Notes: generated by a model from the sequence alone, not told the origin. A DNA stretch of 46,355 nt from an uncultured Aliivibrio sp. (GCF_946479765.1 NZ_CAMLHO010000032.1:1-46355), one strand, 5' to 3'. Shown: positions 1-10,158, counted from the first letter of the stretch. Numbers and translations are program-made.

Positions 1-725
1 ATGACTTGTTTGCTGAAACTGAAGAGCTAGACGTTGATACTGATGAGCTTCTAACTGAAGACGATGAAGAAAATGATTTTTCTTTAGATGATTTCTTAGA
101 AAATAATGCTGTTGATTTCTCAAAAGAAAGCGACGAAAGTAGCTTGGAAGGGTTATCGATTGAAGATGCTTTAGCTTCTTTAGAGGACGATACAGAAGAT
201 GAATCGGAATCAACGGTTTTTGATTTTCAATCACGAGTTTCTGATGAAGAAAAAGTAGCATTAACTCATATTGACAGTTCAGGTTTAGATCTTGATAGTA
301 TGTTAGATGATGGTGCTAGTGATTGGAGTGGATTTAATTTAGATACCGCATCAAACACTGATTCAGAGTTAGAAGATGAAGATTGGTCAGAGCAACCGAG
401 TATCGAAAATGATCCTCATGGTGCAGATCGATTCTTAAGTATCGAAACTTTAATTGCAGAGTCTGAAAATGGTGATAAAGCTAACTTTGAAGAGGAAGCT
501 CTAAATTTAGATGTTGGTTTGGATGAGTTTTCAGATATGTTAGGTAACGCGAATACTCACGATGTTGATGTAAATAGCGATGCTCAAAGTAAGCTTGATT
601 TAGCAAAAGCTTATATTGAAATGTCAGACGATAAAGGTGCTTTAGAATTGTTAGAAGAAGTGCTGAAATGTGATGACCCATCGTTGAAAGTAGAAGCGGA
701 AAAATTGATGAGACAAATTGACTAG
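1..725 (+). CDS. fimV: FimV/HubP polar landmark protein, C-terminal part (5' end outside window)
   Basis: This is the 3' part of a large gene; the frame is open to the left edge, so the true start lies outside. The visible ~240 residues are extremely acidic, with many Asp/Glu/Ser stretches. They end in the compact conserved FimV C-terminal domain, with the pattern KLDLAKAYIEM followed by GALELLEEVL and EAEKLMRQID, a TPR-like helical pair. In Vibrio this protein (HubP) is an inner-membrane polar organiser with a periplasmic LysM part and a long acidic cytoplasmic tail that recruits ParA-type proteins. The visible part is the cytoplasmic tail. The position upstream of truA is the usual one in gammaproteobacteria. 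The family call is firm; the role in this organism is inferred. Confidence 0.88.
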   Translation, partial: DLFAETEELDVDTDELLTEDDEENDFSLDDFLENNAVDFSKESDESSLEGLSIEDALASLEDDTEDESESTVFDFQSRVSDEEKVALTHIDSSGLDLDSMLDDGASDWSGFNLDTASNTDSELEDEDWSEQPSIENDPHGADRFLSIETLIAESENGDKANFEEEALNLDVGLDEFSDMLGNANTHDVDVNSDAQSKLDLAKAYIEMSDDKGALELLEEVLKCDDPSLKVEAEKLMRQID

Positions 726-760
726 TTCTTATCAATAAGCAGTTATTGTGACAATTTTAA

Positions 761-794
761 AAAAGGCGGTAGCGGTGAGCTTCGCCTTTTTTTA
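761..794 (+). terminator. Rho-independent terminator after fimV
   Basis: AAAGGCG pairs with CGCCTTT around a loop of about 13 bases and is followed by a run of T. It lies 36 bases after the fimV stop codon and before truA. The A-run before the stem means it could also work weakly on the minus strand. Confidence 0.75.
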
Positions 795-830
795 TAATGG
801 CGTATTATTGAATAAAAAGAATCAAATATC

Positions 831-1619
831 ATGCGAATAGCTTTATGTATCGAATATGATGGAGCCAGTTACCACGGTTGGCAATCCCAAAAAGACGTAA
901 CAAGTGTTCAAGAAGAATTAGAAAAAGCCTTAATGATTGTTGCGAATGAACCGATAGAGGTTATGTGTGCAGGTCGAACTGATGCTGGAGTACATGGAAC
1001 TGGTCAAGTCGTACATTTTGATACAAATAGCACCCGCAAATTACCCGTATGGATGGTAGGGGTAAACGCAAATTTACCAAAAAATATAGCGGTTCGTTGG
1101 GTAAAAGAAGTCAACGAGGATTTTCATGCTCGTTTTACCGCTACTGCACGACGTTACCGTTATATCATCTTTAATAACCGCCAACGTCCTGCGATCTTTA
1201 GCCACGGTGTTAGCCATTATCATGAAGCATTAGATGCTGATTTAATGCATCAAGCAGGGCAGTATTTATTGGGTGAAAACGACTTTACTTCGTTTCGAGC
1301 TGTTCGCTGTCAATCACGTACCCCTTGGCGTAATCTAATCCACTTGAAAGTAACTCGTCATGGAGACTTTATTGTGATTGATATTAAAGCCAATGCATTT
1401 GTTCATCATATGGTGCGTAACATAACGGGTAGCTTAATTGAAGTTGGCAGAGGTAAGCAAAAACCAGAATGGATACAATGGTTATTAGAGGCAAAAGATC
1501 GTAAATTAGCGGGTCCAACAGCCAAAGCAGAAGGTTTATATCTTATTGATGTGGATTATCCAAAAGAATGGGATTTACCACGAGTACCGCTAGGTCCTTT
1601 ATTTTTACCGGATAATTGA
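831..1619 (+). CDS. truA: tRNA pseudouridine(38-40) synthase TruA
   Basis: TruA isomerises uridines 38, 39 and 40 in the anticodon arm of many tRNAs. The 262-residue protein has the family N-terminus [11 protein letters not shown] and the catalytic motif [10 protein letters not shown], whose Asp51 corresponds to the nucleophilic Asp of E. coli TruA. The later motifs ARRYRYII and FVHHMVRNI, which line the active site, are also present. Length is close to the E. coli enzyme (270). It lies between fimV and accD, the usual gammaproteobacterial order. A terminator precedes it, so it probably has its own promoter in the short gap. Nothing unusual is visible. Confidence 0.96.
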   Translation: MRIALCIEYDGASYHGWQSQKDVTSVQEELEKALMIVANEPIEVMCAGRTDAGVHGTGQVVHFDTNSTRKLPVWMVGVNANLPKNIAVRWVKEVNEDFHARFTATARRYRYIIFNNRQRPAIFSHGVSHYHEALDADLMHQAGQYLLGENDFTSFRAVRCQSRTPWRNLIHLKVTRHGDFIVIDIKANAFVHHMVRNITGSLIEVGRGKQKPEWIQWLLEAKDRKLAGPTAKAEGLYLIDVDYPKEWDLPRVPLGPLFLPDN

Positions 1620-1796
1620 TTTTTCATATAAATTCAATATGCGTATTTAATCGGTAAAAAGTTGATATAGGTTCAATCTTGAAAATAGGTACAACCAGTT
1701 TTTTATCTACACTGGCTATTATTTATGGTTTAATCTATTTAATTGATTTTATTTCTCTTGCGATGGTGCGAGAGATCACTAATAGAAAGGTCGTCC

Positions 1797-2681
1797 ATGA
1801 GTTGGCTTGAAAAGATTTTTAATACAAGCAATATTGTTAGTTCACGTAAAGCATCGATCCCTGAAGGGGTTTGGACGAAATGTACGTCATGTGAACAAGT
1901 GCTTTATTCAGCAGAGCTAGAGCGTAACCTAGAAGTGTGTCCAAAATGTGACCACCATATGCGAATGAAAGCGCGTAAGCGTCTAGATACATTTTTAGAT
2001 GCTGAAGGCCGTGTAGAATTGGGTCAAGAATTTGAACCAAAAGATCTTTTAAAATTTAAAGATTCAAAGCGTTATAAAGATCGTATCTCAGCAGCACAAA
2101 AATCAAGTAATGAAACGGATGCTCTTGTCGTAATGAAAGGCACATTATTAGAATTACCTGTTGTTGCTTGTGCGTTTGAATTCTCATTTATGGGTGGCTC
2201 AATGGGTTCTGTTGTTGGTGCTCGTTTTGTTAAAGCGGTTGATACGGCAATTGAAAACAACTGTCCTCTTGTGTGTTTCTCTGCAAGTGGTGGTGCTCGT
2301 ATGCAAGAGGCGCTTATGTCTCTAATGCAAATGGCAAAAACAAGTGCAGCACTAGCGCGTTTATCTCGTAAAGGTTTACCATTTTTCTCAGTATTAACTG
2401 ATCCAACGATGGGTGGTGTATCTGCAAGTTTGGCAATGCTAGGTGATATTAATATTGGTGAGCCAAAAGCCTTAATCGGTTTTGCTGGTCGCCGTGTTAT
2501 CGAACAAACCGTTCGTGAAGATCTTCCTGAAGGTTTCCAACGCAGTGAATTCTTGCTTGAACATGGTGCTATCGACATGATCGTTGACCGCCGTGAAATG
2601 CGTCAACGTATTGGTGGTTTAATGGCGAAAATGACTAACCAAGCATCGCCATTAGTTGTTCCAGTTGATGGTTCGAAGTAA
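1797..2681 (+). CDS. accD: Acetyl-CoA carboxylase carboxyltransferase subunit beta
   Basis: AccD pairs with AccA to transfer carboxyl from carboxybiotin to acetyl-CoA, the committed step of fatty acid synthesis. The protein is 294 residues from the ATG at 1797. That start is chosen because it gives the family N-terminus MSWLEKIF and has GAAAGG about 8 bases upstream; the frame remains open further upstream but without family similarity. The four-Cys zinc ribbon typical of bacterial AccD is intact (Cys29, Cys32, Cys48, Cys51). The carboxyltransferase core follows, with the [10 protein letters not shown] oxyanion motif and [12 protein letters not shown] 177-base gap before it could hold its promoter. 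Confidence 0.96.
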   Translation: MSWLEKIFNTSNIVSSRKASIPEGVWTKCTSCEQVLYSAELERNLEVCPKCDHHMRMKARKRLDTFLDAEGRVELGQEFEPKDLLKFKDSKRYKDRISAAQKSSNETDALVVMKGTLLELPVVACAFEFSFMGGSMGSVVGARFVKAVDTAIENNCPLVCFSASGGARMQEALMSLMQMAKTSAALARLSRKGLPFFSVLTDPTMGGVSASLAMLGDINIGEPKALIGFAGRRVIEQTVREDLPEGFQRSEFLLEHGAIDMIVDRREMRQRIGGLMAKMTNQASPLVVPVDGSK

Positions 2682-2782
2682 AAATTAAATTAAATGCGGA
2701 CAAGGTTACGAGTTCTTACTTTAAAACAGTAACCTAAGTCATATATACTGTCACTATATTCCGTCAGTGAAGTAGTTGAATT

Positions 2783-4063
2783 ATGACCCCATTTGATTCA
2801 CCAAAAGCCACATCTGATTTATCGGTGTGGCTTCGTTATTTAGAAAGCATTCATACAAGTGCAATAGATTTAGGCCTTGATCGCGTTCAGCGTGTTGCAC
2901 AACGAGCCAAATTAACTAAACCAGCCTCAACAGTTATTACGGTTGCAGGAACTAACGGCAAGGGATCAACTTGTGCGTTAATGGAATCTATTTTAATTAA
3001 TGCTGGCTATCGTGTTGGTGTTTATAGTTCTCCTCACCTTATTCGTTATAACGAACGTATTCGTATCAATGGTAACGATTTATCTGATTCTCTTATCACT
3101 CAATCTTTTGCTGCAATTGAAGCGTGGCGCAAAGAAACGTCTTTAAGCCTTTTCGAATTTGGAACACTATCTGCGTTATGGGCGTTTAAAACTCATCAAG
3201 TCGATGTTGTGCTTTTAGAAGTCGGTCTTGGTGGACGCTTAGATGCAACCAATGTTGTTGAGCACGATGTTTCAATCATTACAAGTCTCGCGGTTGACCA
3301 TGTCGATTGGTTAGGTGACGATATAGACGTGATTGGTTTTGAAAAAGCGGGGATATTCCGTTCAGACAAACCCGCAATATGTGGTCAACCTAATCCACCA
3401 TCGAGTGTTGCAGCCCATGCTGATGATATTAATGCTGATTTGTACCAAGTTGGTTATCAATTTGATTATCAAGTAAATGCAGAAAATCAAACGTGGTCTT
3501 GGAAAAGTGGTGCATTTGATTTAGATAATTTACCATTGCCTAACTTGCCATTAGCGAATGCAGCAACGGCGATAATGGCTTTAGGGACGTCAGGATTAGA
3601 GTTAACGGATGTTAATATTGTTGAGGGTTTAAAAACTGCAAGTTTACCAGGGCGAATGCAACGTTTAACTCGTGATGATGCCGAGAATGAAGCAACGATT
3701 ATTCTTGATGTGGCACATAATCCACATTCCGCCAATTATCTCGTACAACAAGTAAGACAACGTTTCCCAAATAAGAAAATTCATGCAGTAGTTGGTATGT
3801 TGCATGACAAAGACATTAAATCTACCTTGGCTGAGTTCGCGGGAAGTGTTGATGTTTGGTATCCTGCATCGTTATCTGGTCCAAGAGCGGCTAAGGCGAG
3901 TGAATTAACGGCAGTAATAGAAACAGAAACAATAGAATATTCATCACCTGTAGAGGCGTTTAAAGTCGCATTGACACAGGCAAAGAATGACGATTTAATT
4001 TTAGTCTTCGGTTCTTTTCATACTGTTGGTGAAGTATGGGATTACTGGAAAGAAGAAGCATGA
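2783..4063 (+). CDS. folC: Bifunctional dihydrofolate synthase / folylpolyglutamate synthase
   Basis: FolC adds L-glutamate to dihydropteroate and then extends the polyglutamate tail of reduced folates, using ATP. The protein is 426 residues. The Mur-ligase-type P-loop VAGTNGKGST lies near residues 54-63. The central domain carries LEVGLGGRLDATN and SLAVDHVDWLG, and the C-terminal glutamate-binding part begins near DVAHNPHSA. Length and motif order match the E. coli enzyme. dedD starts only 9 bases after its stop, so the two are probably cotranscribed. The 100-base gap upstream contains a 7-bp inverted repeat (AGGTTAC/GTAACCT) without a T-run, of unknown meaning. Confidence 0.95.
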   Translation: MTPFDSPKATSDLSVWLRYLESIHTSAIDLGLDRVQRVAQRAKLTKPASTVITVAGTNGKGSTCALMESILINAGYRVGVYSSPHLIRYNERIRINGNDLSDSLITQSFAAIEAWRKETSLSLFEFGTLSALWAFKTHQVDVVLLEVGLGGRLDATNVVEHDVSIITSLAVDHVDWLGDDIDVIGFEKAGIFRSDKPAICGQPNPPSSVAAHADDINADLYQVGYQFDYQVNAENQTWSWKSGAFDLDNLPLPNLPLANAATAIMALGTSGLELTDVNIVEGLKTASLPGRMQRLTRDDAENEATIILDVAHNPHSANYLVQQVRQRFPNKKIHAVVGMLHDKDIKSTLAEFAGSVDVWYPASLSGPRAAKASELTAVIETETIEYSSPVEAFKVALTQAKNDDLILVFGSFHTVGEVWDYWKEEA

Positions 4064-4072
4064 GGTACATGA

Positions 4073-4633
4073 GTGTCTAGTCCATTTCAACGACGTTTAG
4101 TTGGAACCATTATATTGGTTGCCATTGGGGTGATTGTTTTACCTGATCTGTTTGATGGTAAGAAAAAACATTATCAAGAAGAGTTTGCTAGTATTCCTAT
4201 TAAGCCTGAGCTTTCTAAAGAGGTAGAGCAATTTGAAATCGAAGAACCGGTCGATTTTGATGCAGAACTTCCGCCGGAACCTGTAGAGGTTACTATTGAA
4301 GCCTCAAAAGCGGAACCAGAAAAAGAAGTGCTTACTATTGTAGAAAAAAAACCACCAGTAGAAGCGGCAAAAATTGATTACGCAAAAAGCGCTTGGATTA
4401 TTCAGCTTGGCGTGTTTAGAAATGCAGAGAATGCAAAAAATTTAGCACTTAAATTACGTAGACAAGGCTTCCAAGCACATACTTTTCCTAAAGAACCTAA
4501 AAAAGGCGATTTAGTACGAGTCGCTGTAGGCCCAGATATTTCGAAATTGGATCTTGAAAAACAATTACCGAAATTAAAAGAAATAACGGGTCTAAATGGT
4601 CAATTGCTTAAATTTGCGCCACTAAACCCATAA
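4073..4633 (+). CDS. dedD: SPOR-domain cell division protein DedD
   Basis: DedD is an inner-membrane protein that binds denuded septal peptidoglycan through its SPOR domain and helps constriction. The 186 residues show a short cytoplasmic N-terminus, one membrane helix at about residues 9-26 (LVGTIILVAIGVIVLPDLF), an acidic Glu/Pro-rich periplasmic linker, and a C-terminal SPOR domain from about residue 105 (SAWIIQLGVFRNAENA ... LVRVAVGP). The start is GTG at 4073; the ATG four bases earlier is out of frame and closes at once. The position between folC and cvpA is the conserved one. The SPOR domain is seen directly; the division role is taken from the family. Confidence 0.9.
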   Translation: MSSPFQRRLVGTIILVAIGVIVLPDLFDGKKKHYQEEFASIPIKPELSKEVEQFEIEEPVDFDAELPPEPVEVTIEASKAEPEKEVLTIVEKKPPVEAAKIDYAKSAWIIQLGVFRNAENAKNLALKLRRQGFQAHTFPKEPKKGDLVRVAVGPDISKLDLEKQLPKLKEITGLNGQLLKFAPLNP

Positions 4634-4647
4634 GAAAACGTTTGCGT
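4632..4647 (+). promoter_or_regulatory. PurR operator and promoter of cvpA-purF
   Basis: The 16 bases match the PurR palindrome ACGCAAACGTTTGCGT at 14 positions, including the intact right half CGTTTGCGT. It overlaps a -35-like TTGCGT and is followed 15 bases later by TAAAAT (4663-4668) as a possible -10. In E. coli the cvpA-purF operon is repressed by PurR with hypoxanthine or guanine from an operator in the same place, so purine repression is the likely control here. Confidence 0.75.
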
Positions 4648-4694
4648 AGCGGGTTTTTCTGTTAAAATGCGCAGCAACAGAGAAAAGATAAATT

Positions 4695-5186
4695 ATGATT
4701 TGGATCGATTTTGTCATTTTAGGTGTTATTAGCCTGTCAGCTTTAATCAGTTTGGTTAGAGGTTTTGTTAAAGAAGCGTTGTCGTTAGTGATTTGGTTTG
4801 GTGCCTTTTTTGTCGCCAGTAACTTCTATCCCAAACTGGCCGTTTATTTCACAAATATACATGATGAAATGATAAGAAATGGCAGTGCGATTGCTGCCTT
4901 GTTTGTGGCAACCTTGGTCGTTGGTGCCGTTGTGAACTATGTGGTTGGGCAATTGGTACAAAAGACGGGGTTATCAGGGACAGATCGGGTATTGGGTATT
5001 GTCTTTGGGGGGTTGAGAGGCGTGCTTATTATAGCGGCAGTTCTTTTCTTTATTGATGCATTTACCTCATTCTCAGATTCAGAGTGGTGGAAGCAATCAC
5101 AATTAATACCGCAATTTAAGGTAGTAATTGAGTGGTTTTTCGAATACTTAAAAGATACATCAAGTTTTCTTCCTGGCGCTACATAG
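4695..5186 (+). CDS. cvpA: CvpA family membrane protein (colicin V production protein)
   Basis: A 163-residue integral membrane protein with four predicted helices, near residues 4-22, 27-45, 63-85 and 102-120. The conserved CvpA pattern [16 protein letters not shown] lies in the first helical hairpin, and [15 protein letters not shown] precedes the last helix. CvpA was first found as a gene needed for colicin V export; its basic function is unsettled, though envelope homeostasis is suspected. It is the first gene of an operon with purF, which follows after 34 bases, as in E. coli. A PurR-type operator upstream suggests purine repression. Confidence 0.93.
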   Translation: MIWIDFVILGVISLSALISLVRGFVKEALSLVIWFGAFFVASNFYPKLAVYFTNIHDEMIRNGSAIAALFVATLVVGAVVNYVVGQLVQKTGLSGTDRVLGIVFGGLRGVLIIAAVLFFIDAFTSFSDSEWWKQSQLIPQFKVVIEWFFEYLKDTSSFLPGAT

Positions 5187-5220
5187 CGCCAGCTTTTTAT
5201 CAAATTAAGGACTCTAGGAC

Positions 5221-6735
5221 ATGTGCGGTATTGTTGGAATCGTAGGCGAAACACCTGTAAACCAGTCAATCTATGACGCTTTGACAGTGTTACAACATCG
5301 TGGCCAAGACGCTGCTGGTATTATTACCATAGAAAGCAATCGTTTCCGTCTAAGAAAGGCGAACGGCTTGGTTAAGGATGTATTTGAAGTAAAACACATG
5401 CAACGCTTACAAGGTAACGTAGGCATTGGACATGTTCGTTACCCAACAGCGGGTAGCTCTAGTGCTTCAGAAGCTCAACCTTTCTATGTAAACTCACCTT
5501 TTGGGATCACATTAGCGCACAATGGTAACCTAACCAATGCGAATGAAATCCGAGAGACCTTATTTGAACAACAGCGACGTCATGTTAATACCACTTCAGA
5601 TTCTGAAGTGTTGTTAAATATCTTTGCTCATCATCTTGATGCTACAACCCATTACCCTCTTACTGCTGAAGATATTTTTAAAACAGTAGCTAACGTCCAT
5701 GAGCAAATTCGTGGAGCATACGCGGTTGCTGCGATGATCATTGGTCATGGTATGGTTGCCTTTCGTGATCCTAATGGCATTCGACCTTTATGTTTAGGTA
5801 AGCGTGAAGTCGAAGGTCGTACTGAATATATGGTTGCGTCTGAGTCGGTTGCTCTTGATGCGGTTGGTTTTGATTTTGTTCGTGATGTTGCACCTGGCGA
5901 AGCCGTTTATGCTCCATTTGAAGGTGGCTTATACACACAACAATGTGCTCATGATCCAAAACTAAACCCATGTATTTTTGAGTTTGTTTACTTTGCTCGT
6001 CCAGATTCATTTATTGATAAAATTTCAGTGTACAGTGCCCGTGTTGAAATGGGTAAACGTCTAGGCGAAAAAATCAAACGTGAGTGGGAAGATTTAGAGA
6101 TCGATGTTGTTATACCGATCCCAGAAACCTCGTGTGATATTGCTCTTGAAATCGCTCAAATCATTAATAAACCGTATCGCCAAGGTTTTGTGAAAAACCG
6201 TTATGTTGGTCGTACCTTTATTATGCCTGGTCAACAAGAACGTAAGAAATCAGTGCGTCGTAAACTGAATGCAATTCGTTCTGAATTTAAAGATAAAAAT
6301 GTATTGTTGGTTGATGACTCAATTGTTCGAGGTACAACATCAGAGCAAATCATTGAAATGGCACGTGATTCAGGTGCTAAAAACGTTTACATGGTATCGG
6401 CAGCACCAGAAATTCGTTTCCCGAATGTGTATGGCATTGATATGCCAAGCGCGAACGAATTAATTGCTCATGGTCGTGAAGTGGATGAAATTTGTAAGCA
6501 AATCGGTGCTGATGCACTAATCTTCCAAGACTTATCAGATCTTGTTGATGCTGTTGGTTGTGGTAATCGTGAGATAGAGCGTTTTGAAACGTCTGTTTTT
6601 AATGCACACTATGTAACTGGGGACATTGATCAAGCCTACCTTGAACAGATTGAAGGTTTACGTGGTGATGATGCTAAGAAAGACAATGAAGCTCAAAACG
6701 TAGCAAGTTTAGATATTTACAACGAAGAGATTTAA
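5221..6735 (+). CDS. purF: Amidophosphoribosyltransferase (glutamine PRPP amidotransferase)
   Basis: PurF makes 5-phosphoribosylamine from PRPP and glutamine, the first committed step of purine synthesis. The 504-residue protein starts MCGIVGIVG; Cys2 becomes the N-terminal nucleophile of the class II glutaminase domain after removal of Met. The motifs HVRYPTAG and AHNGNLTNA of that domain are present. The second half holds the phosphoribosyltransferase motif [17 protein letters not shown] near residue 365. The protein starts directly at Cys with no propeptide, as in E. coli. It is cotranscribed with cvpA and followed by a strong terminator. Confidence 0.97.
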   Translation: MCGIVGIVGETPVNQSIYDALTVLQHRGQDAAGIITIESNRFRLRKANGLVKDVFEVKHMQRLQGNVGIGHVRYPTAGSSSASEAQPFYVNSPFGITLAHNGNLTNANEIRETLFEQQRRHVNTTSDSEVLLNIFAHHLDATTHYPLTAEDIFKTVANVHEQIRGAYAVAAMIIGHGMVAFRDPNGIRPLCLGKREVEGRTEYMVASESVALDAVGFDFVRDVAPGEAVYAPFEGGLYTQQCAHDPKLNPCIFEFVYFARPDSFIDKISVYSARVEMGKRLGEKIKREWEDLEIDVVIPIPETSCDIALEIAQIINKPYRQGFVKNRYVGRTFIMPGQQERKKSVRRKLNAIRSEFKDKNVLLVDDSIVRGTTSEQIIEMARDSGAKNVYMVSAAPEIRFPNVYGIDMPSANELIAHGREVDEICKQIGADALIFQDLSDLVDAVGCGNREIERFETSVFNAHYVTGDIDQAYLEQIEGLRGDDAKKDNEAQNVASLDIYNEEI

Positions 6736-6752
6736 TGCACTCTTTCGTAAGA

Positions 6753-6786
6753 AAAAAGCCTGTAAATAAAATTACAGGCTTTTTCA
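6753..6786. terminator. Bidirectional terminator between purF and the LysR gene
   Basis: A 13-bp perfect stem AAAAAGCCTGTAA / TTACAGGCTTTTT with a 6-base loop lies between two convergent genes. A- and T-runs flank it on both sides, so it can stop transcripts from either direction. Confidence 0.9.
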
Positions 6787-6796
6787 TTTTAAGAGT

Positions 6797-7672
6797 TTAA
6801 TCAAGTACGTGCTTACTTACAAAATCAATAAATAGACGCACTTTTTCAGGCTGATGATCTTTATAGTTATAGATCATATAGATGTCTCTTGGGTTGGCTG
6901 ACCAGTTTTTAAGAACCCGAACGAGTGAACCATCAGCAAGGTAGCTACTAATCATAATATCAGGCATCAGCGTTATTCCTAAACCATCAGAACATGCCAT
7001 TCTAATCACATTTAGTTCACTAGCTTCAAAACGTCCCGCATCAGTAATGGTAACAGACTCTCCTTCATTATTGGTTAAACGCCAACGCATTAAAGGATTA
7101 CCTTTTAATAAACTGTGTTCATGCAGTTCTTGTGCATGTGTCGGCTCTGAATTGCGTTCTAGGTAACTTGGACTGGCAACAAGAATATCTTCTAAAGCGC
7201 CAATTTTGCGAGCAATAAGAGAAGAATCACGTTGTTTTCCAACTCTGAAAATAATATCCCAATCCGTAGGATCAAGCTGTTCAGGTTGGTTGCTCATGGT
7301 TAAATTGATACTTATATTGGGGTAGAGCAACATGAACTTATTTAAAATGGGTTGGATCATACGTTTAGTTAAGTTAGAAGGGGCTGCGATTTTTAACTTA
7401 CCAGCTGCACCACGACATTCTTCACTTATGCATTCACTGGTATTAACTAGAGTTGCTAAAAGGGGAGCGCACTCATCATAAAATTTTTGTCCAGCTTCGG
7501 TTAGCGATAGCTTTCTAGCGTGACGATTGAGTAAGCGAATATCTAAAGAATCTTCTAAGGCTTGAATCCGACGAGTAATTGTCGCGACAGGGATTAGGGT
7601 CTTTCTTGAGGCAGCAGTGTAGCTGCCATTATCTACTACCTGTCGAAACAAATTTAAATCATCTAATTTCAT
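6797..7672 (-). CDS. LysR-type transcriptional regulator
   Basis: A 291-residue LysR-type regulator. The N-terminal winged helix-turn-helix is clear: DLNLFRQVVDNGSYTAASR, then ITRRIQALEDSLDIRLLNR and KLSLTEAG. The remainder fits the two-lobed effector-binding domain, with GKLKIAAPSNL at the start and a PEKVRLFIDFV end typical of the CrgA/DsdC-like subgroup. It is convergent with purF and shares a bidirectional terminator. The neighbour beyond its start is the RssB-like gene, divergently oriented with a 254-base gap, so that gap probably holds its autoregulated promoter. The effector and target genes cannot be read from the sequence. Confidence 0.9.
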   Translation of the reverse strand: MKLDDLNLFRQVVDNGSYTAASRKTLIPVATITRRIQALEDSLDIRLLNRHARKLSLTEAGQKFYDECAPLLATLVNTSECISEECRGAAGKLKIAAPSNLTKRMIQPILNKFMLLYPNISINLTMSNQPEQLDPTDWDIIFRVGKQRDSSLIARKIGALEDILVASPSYLERNSEPTHAQELHEHSLLKGNPLMRWRLTNNEGESVTITDAGRFEASELNVIRMACSDGLGITLMPDIMISSYLADGSLVRVLKNWSANPRDIYMIYNYKDHQPEKVRLFIDFVSKHVLD

Positions 7673-7926
7673 TATATTAAGATACTCTCTGTTTTTCCAA
7701 GCGACGAATGGTAACTAATAACCCTAAAATCAGCGTTGTTATAAGTCAACTAAAGTGAAATTTTATAAATAAAAGACTAAATATGCCTTTAACGTAACAG
7801 TTATTTACAATCTTATCTAAAAATATTTGTGCTCAGCTAGATATCGAACTAAATTTATTTGAATGGTAATCAAAATATGAAAGGAATTTTCATTATTTGC
7901 TAAGGGAACGTGCAGAGGGTAGTCGT

Positions 7927-9027
7927 ATGTCGTTAGAGCAATGTCAAAAGAATGTGGGTGAGAATAAAGCCCCTGTAGAAGATCTTTTATTAAATAAAGA
8001 TATTTTAGTTGTAGATGATGATCCAATTTTTCGCTCTATGGTCAAAGCGGTATTAGAAAGCTACTCTTGTAATGTAAAAGAAGCAGGAAATGGATTAGAA
8101 GGCTTAAAAATGCTGAAGCATTCACTGCCAGATGTATTGTTGTGTGATTTAGCGATGCCGATTTTAAATGGTATAGAATTTGTTGAGGAAGTCGTTGCAG
8201 AGTATCCAATGTTACCCATTATCGTAATTTCTGGTAGCGGAGATATGCAAGATGTCGCTCGACTTCTGCGTTTAGGTGCAAAAGATTTCTTAGTGAAACC
8301 GATTAGTGATGTGTCGATTTTAATTAAATCATTGGCATCAGCATTAAAGTTAAGTGAAGAAAGTTCATATCGTATGCAAGATTTTTCTAGCCAATGGTTT
8401 AGAACATCAGAGATGGATAAAAGTTGTAATGATGAATTACATTGGCATTTAGACCACTTACAAAATGAACCAAACGTAGGGCGTGAGCTGTTGTTTGAGT
8501 TGCTACCAGAAAGTGATGCTCATCATGGAAAGTGGAAGTTAGCTTATCGACTTTTACAATCAACAGATGGCATGCCTTTAGTTTTTGATTATGAATGGTT
8601 GCTTGATGGTCGTTTATTTTTCTATCTTGTTGATTCAGATTCTGGTGGCGACAATGGTGTAATATCTTGTTTATTAGTTCGTGCTTTTTTTAATGATTTC
8701 ATCCGAGATCAAAATATCTCACTCAATGCAATCTCTCAAATGGTGATGTCGATAGAAAAAGGAATGGAAACAATGGAAGAGTCTCAACCAATGTCTGCCA
8801 TGTTTGGTTATGTTGATCTTGCAGAACAAGCGATGTTTGTGTTGTCAGCAGGCTTAAATGCAGTATGGGAAAACAAAACAGAACGTCATGTCCTACAAGC
8901 TGATCCACAATTAACCTTAAATGCTGCCCAAAATAAAATTCACCGTTTCCCAATGTCTGAACGTAACGGTTTATTATTAAACAATTTGGGTTGTAGCAGT
9001 TTTAAATTAGAGTTGAGTTCATTCTAG
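7927..9027 (+). CDS. rssB: RssB-like response regulator (RpoS turnover adaptor family)
   Basis: A 366-residue response regulator. The receiver domain occupies about residues 22-145: the acidic pair is in ILVVDDDPIFRSM, the phosphoacceptor is Asp74 in LLCDLAMP, the conserved Ser is in VISGSGDM, and the Lys is in FLVKPISD. The remaining ~220 residues resemble the degenerate PP2C-like effector domain of RssB. Residues similar to E. coli RssB around the receiver (CDLAMP, ALRLG-type helix) support the call. RssB delivers sigma S to ClpXP; whether this protein does so is inferred. The ATG at 7927 is preferred to an upstream TTG because AGAGGG lies 8 bases before it. A more generic PP2C-type regulator is the alternative. 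Confidence 0.7.
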   Translation: MSLEQCQKNVGENKAPVEDLLLNKDILVVDDDPIFRSMVKAVLESYSCNVKEAGNGLEGLKMLKHSLPDVLLCDLAMPILNGIEFVEEVVAEYPMLPIIVISGSGDMQDVARLLRLGAKDFLVKPISDVSILIKSLASALKLSEESSYRMQDFSSQWFRTSEMDKSCNDELHWHLDHLQNEPNVGRELLFELLPESDAHHGKWKLAYRLLQSTDGMPLVFDYEWLLDGRLFFYLVDSDSGGDNGVISCLLVRAFFNDFIRDQNISLNAISQMVMSIEKGMETMEESQPMSAMFGYVDLAEQAMFVLSAGLNAVWENKTERHVLQADPQLTLNAAQNKIHRFPMSERNGLLLNNLGCSSFKLELSSF

Positions 9028-9091
9028 ATTGCTTCTTTAATCAAGAAAGGCCCATAATAAAGCCGCCCTTAATTTAGATAGAGACGTTGAT

Positions 9092-9457
9092 TTGCATTTT
9101 ACACGAAGAGTGCTTTGGTTTGTCCTTGGTTCCACGGCTCTCATTCTTGGCCTTATTGGAATATTTATACCCTTATTACCAACAACGCCTTTTTTACTTC
9201 TAGCGAGTGTGTGCTTTATGCGAGTCTCTCCGCGTGTGCATACTTGGCTGATTTCTCATCCTAAATTAGGCCCTCCCATTGTTGAATGGCAAAAACACAA
9301 GACAATTAAAGCATCGATAAAAAAGAAAGCCATTATCATGATAGTTTTGAGCTTTTTAATATCGATAACTATTACGCCTATTTTATGGGTTAAAGCGATG
9401 CTTTTAATTTTTGCCGTCGCACTTATTTATTGGTTTTCTACTATCCCTACATCGTGA
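9092..9457 (+). CDS. ybaN: YbaN family inner membrane protein (DUF454)
   Basis: A 121-residue membrane protein of the YbaN/DUF454 family. The family signature is present in order: a first helix ending GLIGIFIPLLPTTPFLLLA, then CFMRVSPRVHTWL, HPKLGPPIVEW and a basic segment KTIKASIKKKA before the last two helices. The start is a TTG at 9092 with GAGACG a few bases upstream; no ATG fits. Its function is unknown. It lies just ahead of apt, as in E. coli (ybaN-apt-dnaX-ybaB-recR), which supports the assignment. Confidence 0.85.
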   Translation: MHFTRRVLWFVLGSTALILGLIGIFIPLLPTTPFLLLASVCFMRVSPRVHTWLISHPKLGPPIVEWQKHKTIKASIKKKAIIMIVLSFLISITITPILWVKAMLLIFAVALIYWFSTIPTS

Positions 9458-9589
9458 TTTTTATTAGTCTCGTGGCTTGATCAATAACTTATCTAGGCTG
9501 GTATGACTTGCTCATAGCAAAGAAAGTGAATAACATAAGTCGGTTAATTTATTTTAATGCCAAATTTAGGCAAAGTAGGTCATATAACC

Positions 9590-10135
9590 ATGTCGACAGA
9601 AACAGTAGAACTGATTAAAAACAGCATTAAATCAATCCCTGATTATCCAAAAGCAGGCATCGTGTTCCGTGATGTAACTAGCTTAATGGAAGACCCCAAA
9701 GCATACCAAGCGACAATTCAATTGCTTGTAGAAAAATACAAGCAAGGTGGATTCACTAAAATCGTTGGTACAGAAGCTCGTGGTTTTTTATTTGGTGCGC
9801 CATTGGCGCTAGAGTTAGGTGTTGGTTTCATTCCAGTTCGTAAGCCTGGTAAATTACCTCGTCCAACGATTGCTCAAACGTACGACTTGGAATACGGTAC
9901 AGATACGTTAGAAATTCATACAGATGCAATTGTTGAAGGTGATAAAGTTCTTGTTGTTGATGACCTATTAGCAACCGGTGGTACGATCGAAGCAACCGTT
10001 AAACTTATCCGTCAATTAGGTGGTGAAGTAGAGCAAGCAGCCTTTGTTATCAACCTACCCGAAATTGGTGGTCAAACACGTTTAGAGGGCCTAGGGCTAA
10101 ACGTATACAGCATCTGTGAGTTTGCTGGTCACTAA
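9590..10135 (+). CDS. apt: Adenine phosphoribosyltransferase
   Basis: Apt salvages adenine by joining it to PRPP to give AMP. From the ATG at 9590 the protein has 181 residues, matching the usual length (E. coli 183); the open frame extends 11 codons upstream without family similarity. The type I phosphoribosyltransferase motif [13 protein letters not shown] is present, as are the N-terminal [15 protein letters not shown] and the [14 protein letters not shown] loop that recognises adenine. It follows ybaN and is separated from dnaX by a terminator, so the two are probably not strictly one transcript. Confidence 0.96.
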   Translation: MSTETVELIKNSIKSIPDYPKAGIVFRDVTSLMEDPKAYQATIQLLVEKYKQGGFTKIVGTEARGFLFGAPLALELGVGFIPVRKPGKLPRPTIAQTYDLEYGTDTLEIHTDAIVEGDKVLVVDDLLATGGTIEATVKLIRQLGGEVEQAAFVINLPEIGGQTRLEGLGLNVYSICEFAGH

Positions 10136-10158
10136 TTATTCATATACACAATAAATTG

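Noticed and set aside
2072-2578. 168-codon minus-strand frame inside accD
   Set aside because: Antisense shadow of a clear accD with all motifs intact; no ribosome-binding site and no family resemblance.
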